Assembly (NCBI GenBank): GCA_014238415.1
Contig: JABABA010000029.1
Location: 1 to 40,140 of the forward strand
Length of the DNA: 40,140 nt
Source: Planctomycetota bacterium
GTDB taxonomy: Bacteria > Planctomycetota > UBA1135 > GCA-002686595
Direction: 5' to 3'
Part shown: piece after piece, positions 34,680-40,140 of the stretch
How positions within the stretch are numbered: the stretch's first letter is position 1
Layout of the letters: the number at the start of each line of letters is the position of its first letter
Translations under genes and position numbers: made by a program
The notes under the pieces: model-generated
Told to the model about the DNA's origin: nothing
What the model saw: the letters and a program-made list of their open reading frames with translations, nothing else
The model's database searches: none

Positions 34680-35942
34680 TCAGAGCCCCGCCAGGGCAGC
34701 ACGCAGGGCGGCGAAGGCCTGGGCTGCGGTGTTCGAGAGGCTGGGCCCGGCCAGCAGATCTACTTGCTCTCCGGGGTCATTCTGCAGGTCAAACAACCTG
34801 GGCATCAAGAGGTCCTGATTGACGATCAGTTTGAAGCGTTGTTCACAGGCCATGCGCCGCCAGGTATCCGGTTGCAGGTGGGGATCCGCTCCCGCCAAGG
34901 TCCCGCGCTCGGCAATTGCGATGGTCCCGGGCGCGCTGCCTCCTAGCAAGAGGGGCTCAAAAGAGACCGAATCAGGTCCTGCCAAGGGACCCTGGGGGAT
35001 CCCCAGCAGGGCCAGCACAGTGGCATAGAGATCGACGAGTTCGATCACCGAGTCGTCTTGCCCCGGGACAATTCCCGGTCCCAGGGCCCAAAGCATCGTG
35101 CGCACTCCGCCCTCGTAGACGGTGCCCTTGTCTCCTCCCAGGGTTGCGGCCAGACCATTGTCGCTGTAAATGATGACCGTGTACCCCAAAGCCAATGCCA
35201 TGGGTGTCAGGCGCGCGAGTTCTGTATCCAATGCCTGCAAGGCCGCACGCGCCCGGTCCCAGTTGAAGACCAGTGGCAGGGGAATCGTGTGCAAATAGCT
35301 CGGCGGATCGTGAAAGGGCTTGTGGGGCGCGTGGTAGCTCAGAGAAATCAGGTCATACCCATCATGTACCGCACGCAAGGCCAGATCGGTTTCACGCGTT
35401 GTGAGATAAGTGTTGGTCACGGAGTGCGAAGTCCCCGCTGCGTTCTCGGGATAGTTGAACCAGTCCCCTCCAGCTGGACCAAGATTGCCCATCACCCCCA
35501 CATAAGGCAGCCATCCAAAAGCTGTAGGATGAGCAAGGGTATCGTCGGAGCAGAGGTGCCACTTGCCAATTTTCATGGCCCGTTTGCCGCTGGTCTGTAC
35601 CCGTACGCCGAGGGGCGTGAAGGGTGCAGTGGGCAAACGATAGTCGTTCGTGTTCTGGACATTTCCGATGCAACGGACTTCGATTCGGCTGCCTCGAGCT
35701 CCCAGCTGTGCCAGCACCCGCGCTGGGGTACACATGGGCGCCGCATAGAAGCGTGAGAAGTAGCGGCCCTGGGCAGCAAGGCTGTCGAGGTGCGGTGTCG
35801 GTGTCGCCTGCAGCAACTCTATTCCGAGGTCGTCGAGGTCAATCACCAAGACCTTGCGCGGCCCTGCCCCTTGGGCAGAGACAGCGCTTCCAAACGCTCC
35901 GAGCAGAGCGATCGTCAGCAGGCAGGCATGAGTCGACGGCAA
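34680..35942 (-). CDS. Secreted sulfatase-family protein, divergent
   Basis: 420 residues from a TTG (no ATG or GTG fits), with a signal peptide (about residues 6-23, ending VSAQ). Metal ligands DLDD are at 35-38, and C71 in CTPAR fits the C-x-P-x-R formylglycine motif, though the following sequence (VLAQLGARGSR) lacks the usual LLTGR form. IGKWHL, SYHAPHKPF and YSDNGLAA follow in family order, with GGDKGTVYEGGVR. Shorter than most sulfatases and with an altered active-site helix, so it may be a phosphonate-monoester or other alkaline-phosphatase superfamily hydrolase instead. It is convergent with the kinase gene. Confidence 0.82.
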   Translation of the reverse strand: MPSTHACLLTIALLGAFGSAVSAQGAGPRKVLVIDLDDLGIELLQATPTPHLDSLAAQGRYFSRFYAAPMCTPARVLAQLGARGSRIEVRCIGNVQNTNDYRLPTAPFTPLGVRVQTSGKRAMKIGKWHLCSDDTLAHPTAFGWLPYVGVMGNLGPAGGDWFNYPENAAGTSHSVTNTYLTTRETDLALRAVHDGYDLISLSYHAPHKPFHDPPSYLHTIPLPLVFNWDRARAALQALDTELARLTPMALALGYTVIIYSDNGLAATLGGDKGTVYEGGVRTMLWALGPGIVPGQDDSVIELVDLYATVLALLGIPQGPLAGPDSVSFEPLLLGGSAPGTIAIAERGTLAGADPHLQPDTWRRMACEQRFKLIVNQDLLMPRLFDLQNDPGEQVDLLAGPSLSNTAAQAFAALRAALAGL

Positions 35943-36052
35943 GAGGTCATCTTCTCATGGATGCCCTGATGCTGCCAGAGCTGTTGCTCCAGAACACTGC
36001 GGGAAGCCCCCGTGCATGTTTCAGGTTGAGATTCCTCCGCGCGGTCGGCCGT

Positions 36053-36868
36053 CTACCAGTCATCCTTCATCTGCTCTTCATACGCACCCAAGGTGGTAAT
36101 CCAATTCACGCGGTCATTGTGCGAGTGGGTAAATCCGATTGATCGCTCGTGAGCCACCGTGGCCTTGGATCGATAGGCGATCACATAGGTCCTTCGCCAG
36201 CCGTCGGATGGATTGCCTGCGGATCCGTGCATGACCCACTCGTTGTGCACGGTGATCCCCCCGCGTTTGACCTCCACGTGTTCGACAATCTCATCTTCGC
36301 CAATCTCGGCGATCAAAGTGTGTCCTTCCTCGCGGTTCGAGTCAGCGGGACGATGAGGTCGCAGGGATCTTTCGGTTCCCGATCCCTTGATGAAGCGGAT
36401 ACAACCGTTGGACAGGTTTGAGTCATCGATTGCGAGAGAGCAAGTTGCTGTGCGCGTGTCAGGCGTTCCCACCGGCCAGTACCCTTGATCTTGGTGCCAG
36501 GCAAATGCGGCGCCGGAGCATCTGGGTTTCTTCGCCAGGAATTGATCGTAGTCAAGTTGTATGTCTGCGCCGATGAGTTGAGCTGCGATGTCGGCGGAGC
36601 GCTGCTCAAAGATATTGCCCTGAAGTTCCGGCGCATAGACCCGGGGCAACATGGCATTGATCAAGGCATAGTCTTGGAATTCTCGGTCATAGGGGCCACT
36701 CATGTCACAGAAGTCTCGCCCCATGGATGAGATTTCATTGCGCATGAAGCGCTCGTAGGCTGGCTCTATTGTCAGCAACTCCTCTTCCGTCAAAACATTG
36801 GGAATGTGCAGGTATCCTTGTGAGGCGTACTGCTCGATTTGGGCTGGGCTGAGAATGAGTGGATTCAT
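36053..36868 (-). CDS. Phytanoyl-CoA dioxygenase (PhyH) family protein
   Basis: 271 residues from the ATG at 36868; the longer frame to 36943 would overlap the epimerase gene. It is an Fe(II)/2-oxoglutarate oxygenase: H125-x-D127 in WHQDQGYW and distal H214 in WVMHGSAGN form the iron triad, and the Arg of GWRRTYVIAYR (about 225) binds 2-oxoglutarate. It hydroxylates a small molecule in the cytosol; in planctomycetes this family is large and the substrates are mostly unknown. It starts 28 nt after the aldose epimerase gene stop, so they may be co-transcribed. Confidence 0.93.
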   Translation of the reverse strand: MNPLILSPAQIEQYASQGYLHIPNVLTEEELLTIEPAYERFMRNEISSMGRDFCDMSGPYDREFQDYALINAMLPRVYAPELQGNIFEQRSADIAAQLIGADIQLDYDQFLAKKPRCSGAAFAWHQDQGYWPVGTPDTRTATCSLAIDDSNLSNGCIRFIKGSGTERSLRPHRPADSNREEGHTLIAEIGEDEIVEHVEVKRGGITVHNEWVMHGSAGNPSDGWRRTYVIAYRSKATVAHERSIGFTHSHNDRVNWITTLGAYEEQMKDDW

Positions 36869-36896
36869 CAAGGGAGAAGTGTTGAGCCTTGGCCCA

Positions 36897-37778
36897 TTAT
36901 TCGTTCCAGAACCGATGGGTCGTTGTCTGGAAGTACACCTCACCTGGTCGCAGAATCACCGAGGGGAAGCTGGTCTGGTGCACTGCGTCGGGAAAGCCCT
37001 GGGCTTCCAGGCAAAGGGCGTGCTCTGTAGTGAACAGTTGCAAGGCGGCTTGAGTGGTCCGCACCTCCATGCAGCGGCTGGACTGCGAACTCTTGAGCAC
37101 CGCCGCTGGTGAGCCGTTGTCCAAGCCGAATGTGTGGTCGATGGGGGCCGCTCCGAGCGGCCTCGGCTGTGTGAAGTCAATGCTCGTACCGGCCACCCGA
37201 TCGAGGCTACCGGTGGGGATCAGCTCCTTATCCGTGGGGGCATAGTGCTGTGCTCCGATCATCAGTTCATGTTCTTGGATCGGACCTCCAAGATTCCAAT
37301 AGGCGTGGTTGGTGAGGTTGACAGGCGTGGGTCGGTCAGTGGTCGCAGAATATTCCATTACCAGGGCGTTGTCTTCGGTAAGCAGAAAGGAAGCCTGTAC
37401 ATCAAGCGTTCCAGGGTAGCCGCCAGTTCCATGAGGGCTTTGGATGTGGAAGTGCACTGACGAGGGAGTGTTCTCTGCGTTCCATAGGAGTTCATCCAGG
37501 GGCTCCTGGGAGCCGCCATGTAGGTGGTGGTTTCCTTCATTTCGAGTGAGTTCAAAATGTTCTCCGTCCAAGTCAAATGCGCCATCGCGGATCCGGTTTG
37601 CAACGCGCCCGATCGTGACTCCAGCAAAGCGATGGCTTGGGCGGGAGTCCACCACGTTCATTTGTTCACCGGAAGCGTCCGGGAAGTGCAGTTCCAACAA
37701 CGAAGCTCCCCGCGAGCTGAGGATGGCCCTGACTCCGTTGGTGTTGCAAATAGAAGTGATGGATGGGGGGGATTCCAT
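36897..37778 (-). CDS. galM: Aldose 1-epimerase (galactose mutarotase family)
   Basis: 293 residues, covering the family's usual fold. Catalytic and substrate residues are in place: His87 in HHLHGG, His158 in NLTNHAYWNL and the general base Glu258 in LCLEAQGFPDAVH. It interconverts alpha and beta anomers of sugars, feeding them to sugar kinases. No signal peptide. It is shorter than E. coli GalM (about 346 residues), as expected for many bacterial homologues. It is divergent from the DsbA-family gene and followed by the PhyH gene. Confidence 0.92.
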   Translation of the reverse strand: MESPPSITSICNTNGVRAILSSRGASLLELHFPDASGEQMNVVDSRPSHRFAGVTIGRVANRIRDGAFDLDGEHFELTRNEGNHHLHGGSQEPLDELLWNAENTPSSVHFHIQSPHGTGGYPGTLDVQASFLLTEDNALVMEYSATTDRPTPVNLTNHAYWNLGGPIQEHELMIGAQHYAPTDKELIPTGSLDRVAGTSIDFTQPRPLGAAPIDHTFGLDNGSPAAVLKSSQSSRCMEVRTTQAALQLFTTEHALCLEAQGFPDAVHQTSFPSVILRPGEVYFQTTTHRFWNE

Positions 37779-37850
37779 TTTGCAGTCCCCACATTAGCTT
37801 CTCTCGCCCGCCGGAACATGGGAAAGGAGGCAGGTCTCCTGGTGGGTCTG

Positions 37851-37856
37851 TATGCT
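37851..37856 (+). promoter_or_regulatory. -10 hexamer TATGCT, 6 nt before ATG start
   Basis: TATGCT, then six nt (all C and G), then the ATG of the DsbA-family gene. No Shine-Dalgarno sequence in the gap. The hexamer differs from TATAAT at two positions. Confidence 0.4.
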
Positions 37857-37862
37857 GCCCCC

Positions 37863-38486
37863 ATGGCGCAGCTTCTTTACGTGGTGGACCCCATGTGCTC
37901 TTGGTGTTGGGGTTTTCGTGGAGTGATAGAGCAAGTGCGGGCGGTGCATCCGGGGATGCAATGGAGATTGGTTATGGGCGGCCTTGCGCGGGATTCCGAC
38001 GAGCCCATGGACGAGGCAACACAGTCCTACGTGCAGCAGGCCTGGCATGACGTGGCCGACCGAACAGGGGCTGCCTTCAATCATGAATTCTGGACAAAGT
38101 GTCAGCCCCGCCGATCCACCTATCCAGCCTGCCGGGCGGTGGTTGTTGCGAGGGAACAGGGCAGAGCTGAAGAGATGCTGGCGGCAATCCAGAGGGCGTA
38201 CTATCAAGAGGCGCGCAATCCGTCTGACATCGAGACCCTGATTGCACTTGCTGCGGATATTGGCCTGGACCGTGAGGATTTTGGAGCGGCGATGGATGAC
38301 CCCGCGACACAGGTCCTTTTGGAAGGGGACTTTTCTCTTCGCCGAACCCTTGGAGCCAACAGTTTTCCCAGCATCGGGGTGCGCGAGGGAGATCAGTTGC
38401 GGCTCTTGACAAGCGGCTGGTGTGACTCCGAGAGCTTGGCCGCGGCTATTGAGGAGAGCAAGAAGGGCAATCCACATAGGAAGTGA
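37863..38486 (+). CDS. DsbA-family thioredoxin-fold oxidoreductase (FrnE-like)
   Basis: 207 residues, no signal peptide, so cytosolic. The thioredoxin fold opens with a strand and the redox motif C12-S-W-C15 in DPMCSWCWGF, typical of the FrnE/2-hydroxychromene isomerase-like branch of the DsbA family. A helical insert (about 55-160) and the cis-Pro strand FPSIGV (about 170-175) follow. It probably catalyses disulfide exchange or reduces a small molecule; the true substrate is unknown. The frame extends upstream past the divergent epimerase start, but the ATG at 37863 is the natural beginning. Confidence 0.88.
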   Translation: MAQLLYVVDPMCSWCWGFRGVIEQVRAVHPGMQWRLVMGGLARDSDEPMDEATQSYVQQAWHDVADRTGAAFNHEFWTKCQPRRSTYPACRAVVVAREQGRAEEMLAAIQRAYYQEARNPSDIETLIALAADIGLDREDFGAAMDDPATQVLLEGDFSLRRTLGANSFPSIGVREGDQLRLLTSGWCDSESLAAAIEESKKGNPHRK

Positions 38487-38498
38487 ATCGTTGGACCA

Positions 38499-38515
38499 GA
38501 AGGCTAGGCCTTCTT
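38499..38515 (+). terminator. Hairpin after the DsbA-family gene
   Basis: AGAAGGC / GCCTTCT, a 7-bp perfect stem with a 3-nt loop, 12 nt after the stop codon. Only a short T-rich tail follows, so it may be a weak or Rho-assisted terminator. AGAAGGCTA is repeated directly at about 38520-38528. Confidence 0.35.
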
Positions 38516-38595
38516 GTCGAGAAGGCTACCGCTCTTGTGAGCCTATTCGAAAGACCGCCACGGGTGGTATCTGGGGGTAGTTGGTGATTTACGGA

Positions 38596-38618
38596 GGTGT
38601 GCAGTCTGGTTGCACACC
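38596..38618 (+). repeat. 8-bp inverted repeat, 7-nt loop
   Basis: GGTGTGCA (38596-38603) and TGCACACC (38611-38618) are perfect reverse complements. It could be an operator for the downstream gene or part of an RNA switch with the hairpin that follows. Confidence 0.5.
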
Positions 38619-38620
38619 CC

Positions 38621-38640
38621 AGACCCAGGGGTCTTTCTTG
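38621..38640 (+). terminator. Terminator-like hairpin AGACC/GGTCT with T-rich tail
   Basis: AGACC (38621-38625), 4-nt loop, GGTCT (38630-38634), then TTCTT. The stem is short, so it is a modest intrinsic terminator. It lies 22 nt upstream of the -10 element of the next gene. Confidence 0.35.
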
Positions 38641-38662
38641 CTGGCTGCTCGATTCCATTGTC

Positions 38663-38668
38663 TATACT
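38663..38668 (+). promoter_or_regulatory. -10 hexamer TATACT, 7 nt before GTG start
   Basis: TATACT, seven nt, then GTG. Its context, TATACTCTGCCCTGTG, is nearly the same as that at 40087 (TATACTCGGCCCCGTG). TTGCTG at 38638-38643 is a possible -35 with a 19-nt spacer, longer than usual. Confidence 0.55.
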
Positions 38669-38675
38669 CTGCCCT

Positions 38676-40043
38676 GTGCGAGTTCTACGAAAGTACTTCA
38701 CCCTGCAGGGAACGGTTAGCCGTTCCCAGTACCTGGGTGCGGGCGTAGGCCTTGCCCTGCTCAAGTACACTGTGGATGCGGCGAGCTACCTCCTTGTCAT
38801 GAGGGGGTTCTGGAGTCCTTGGAATTATGTGGATCCAACTTTTTCCGGGCGCATGGGTGGGGTGGACCGTCTGCCGCCCGCGTACCTGGCGTTCCTGATC
38901 GTCTGGGCCCTGCCGTTCCTCTGGGTTGGTGTGGCCATGAGCGCACGAAGAGCGCGAGATGCTGGACTCTCCCAATGGCTGGGGTTGTGTTTCTTGGTGC
39001 CTTTCATCACCTACTTCACGGTGATCTTCTTGGCTATACGACGTTCGCGGCCTGCGGCCAACCCCACGCGCCGACCGGATGAGTTCACTTTTCGAACAGC
39101 GCTCTTTGGCGTGCTCTTCACCGTGTTGTTTGGTGTAGGGATGATCGCGGTCTTGACAGAGGGCATGCACTATTATGGCACCGCTCTGTTTCTGGGCGTG
39201 CCGTTCTTGATGGGGGCAGTGACTGGGTATCTCTACAACCTGCCCAAAGAACGCACGGTGGCAGCAACCCTGGGCATGATTGTGATCGCGTTGCTGATCG
39301 GGTTTCTGGCCCTGATGGCTTTTGCCTTGGAAGGGGCGGTGTGTCTGGTCATGGCCTATCCCATCGTGTTGGCTGCTGCTGCCCCGGGATCTATTTTCGG
39401 TCGCTCACTGGCGCGCATGTCCGTGGCTCCTGATCGCAGCCTGGGTCTGGTTGTCTTGACTCTGCCCCTTGGCGCCTTGGGTCAGCAGTATCAAGCTCAG
39501 CCCATGGAGCGCGAGGTCATGACTTCGATTGTGATCGATGCTCATCGTGAGACGGTCTGGGAGAATGTGATTGCTTTCAGCGACCTCCCGCCGCCGAAGG
39601 GATGGCTACTGCAGACAGGAATTGCCTATCCGCTCAGGGCGCGTATTGAAGGGAGCGGCGTGGGGGCCGTGCGCCATTGCGAATTCACCACGGGGTCGTT
39701 TGTCGAGCCCATCACCTGTTGGGATGCCCCCGCCCGTTTGTCCTTTGATGTGACAGAACAGCCGGATCCCATGGAGGAGTGGAGTTTCTATGCCCATGTG
39801 AATGCGCCGCACCTGGAAGACTCTTTCCGAAGTGTGCGTGGAGAATTCCGCCTGACTGCCTTGCCAGACGGCCGCACACGCCTTGAGGGCAGCACCTGGT
39901 ACGTGGTGGAGATGGGCCCGCTGCACTACTGGAAGCTCTGGGGGGATGTGATAGTGACCCGGATTCACAGCCGGGTACTGCAGCACATCAAGGCGTTGTC
40001 TGAAACCCGGGGAAAGAGTGGCGTTGATCCCGGTGAGCATTAG
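38676..40043 (+). CDS. DUF805 membrane domain fused to a C-terminal SRPBCC-like domain
   Basis: 455 residues from a GTG at 38676. The opening YFTLQGTVSRSQYLGAGVG and the later MSARRARDAGLSQWLGL are signatures of the DUF805 (YhaH-type) inner-membrane family. About eight membrane helices follow to about residue 290. The last 165 residues are soluble and resemble an SRPBCC ligand-binding domain (IVIDAHRETVWENVIAFSDLPPP near its start, and a terminal helix ILHIKAL-like). The two folds are normally separate proteins. The function is unknown; a membrane-tethered lipid or hydrophobic-ligand carrier is one possibility. The frame is open for 22 codons upstream, but the -10 element places the start at the GTG. 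Confidence 0.8.
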   Translation: MRVLRKYFTLQGTVSRSQYLGAGVGLALLKYTVDAASYLLVMRGFWSPWNYVDPTFSGRMGGVDRLPPAYLAFLIVWALPFLWVGVAMSARRARDAGLSQWLGLCFLVPFITYFTVIFLAIRRSRPAANPTRRPDEFTFRTALFGVLFTVLFGVGMIAVLTEGMHYYGTALFLGVPFLMGAVTGYLYNLPKERTVAATLGMIVIALLIGFLALMAFALEGAVCLVMAYPIVLAAAAPGSIFGRSLARMSVAPDRSLGLVVLTLPLGALGQQYQAQPMEREVMTSIVIDAHRETVWENVIAFSDLPPPKGWLLQTGIAYPLRARIEGSGVGAVRHCEFTTGSFVEPITCWDAPARLSFDVTEQPDPMEEWSFYAHVNAPHLEDSFRSVRGEFRLTALPDGRTRLEGSTWYVVEMGPLHYWKLWGDVIVTRIHSRVLQHIKALSETRGKSGVDPGEH

Positions 40044-40086
40044 GGCTGTCGAGCCTTGATTCAGCTAGGAATCCTGTGGATGCGAG

Positions 40087-40092
40087 TATACT
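40087..40092 (+). promoter_or_regulatory. -10 hexamer TATACT, 7 nt before GTG start
   Basis: TATACT, seven nt, GTG. It shares 13 of 16 positions in context with the element at 38663. Confidence 0.5.
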
Positions 40093-40099
40093 CGGCCCC

Positions 40100-40140
40100 G
40101 TGACAGACAAATGGCAAGAGTGGTGGGCCTATGTGCTGGT
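40100..40140 (+). CDS. Start of a gene cut by the right window edge
   Basis: A frame opens with GTG at 40100 and reads MTDKWQEWWAYVLV before the window ends. Too short for a family call. It is accepted mainly because the TATACT-N7-GTG signal is almost identical to that of the preceding gene. Confidence 0.45.
   Translation, partial: MTDKWQEWWAYVL

Noticed and set aside
38596..38624. H-type pseudoknot formed by the two stems GGTGTGCA/TGCACACC and GTCTGG/CCAGAC
   Set aside because: The connecting loops would be 0, 1 and 0 nt, too short to span an 8-bp stem; the stems must be alternatives.
1..40140. CRISPR arrays, tRNA or rRNA genes, insertion sequences, prophage genes
   Set aside because: None seen: no regularly spaced repeats, no cloverleaf with T-loop sequence, and no transposase, integrase or phage structural motifs in any frame read.

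Overview
The window looks like chromosomal DNA of a marine-type planctomycete (phylum Planctomycetota). The evidence is the mix of DUF1592 and DUF1552 proteins with three secreted sulfatases, an ECF sigma factor fused by overlap to a PknB-type kinase, many c-type cytochromes, and two secreted proteins ending in C-terminal modules that I associate with large-genome planctomycetes. This assignment is an inference from gene content. No rRNA, tRNA, CRISPR array or insertion sequence was seen.

Region 1 (1-15.3 kb) is an electron-transfer island. A di-haem cytochrome c peroxidase (cut by the left edge) converges on a leftward operon of a 17-haem cytochrome, a 5-haem cytochrome and an outer-membrane beta-barrel protein. 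Back to back with it runs a rightward five-gene operon: FHA + ferredoxin reductase + [2Fe-2S]; a double-FHA membrane protein; a membrane protein with two H-x13-H pairs that looks like a di-haem cytochrome b; two CRP-type ligand domains fused to a four-cluster [4Fe-4S] subunit; and an FHA domain fused through one membrane helix to a 15-haem periplasmic cytochrome. Together they spell a plausible route from cytosolic NAD(P)H across the inner membrane, through the periplasm and to the outer membrane (or the reverse), with signalling domains built into four of five operon proteins. This is the best candidate for an undescribed system.

Region 2 (15.4-24.6 kb) holds a TauE/SafE permease, an anchored protein of unknown role, and a leftward four-gene operon with 4-nt overlaps or a very short gap: DUF1592 cytochrome, DUF1552 Tat protein, sulfatase, alpha/beta hydrolase. 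It is probably for polymer or sulfated-glycan breakdown.

Region 3 (24.7-31.3 kb) is a set of small single genes (GNAT, VOC, SRPBCC, DUF4282), a second sulfatase, a three-helix membrane protein, a secreted protein, and a lipoprotein joining a phosphatase-like and an acetolactate-decarboxylase-like domain.

Region 4 (31.7-40.1 kb) has the ECF sigma factor/Ser-Thr kinase pair, a third sulfatase, aldose 1-epimerase with a PhyH-type dioxygenase, a DsbA-family protein, a DUF805-SRPBCC fusion and the start of one more gene.

Seven genes in regions 2-4 start 6-10 nt after a TANNNT hexamer with no Shine-Dalgarno sequence, which suggests widespread leaderless transcription in this organism.
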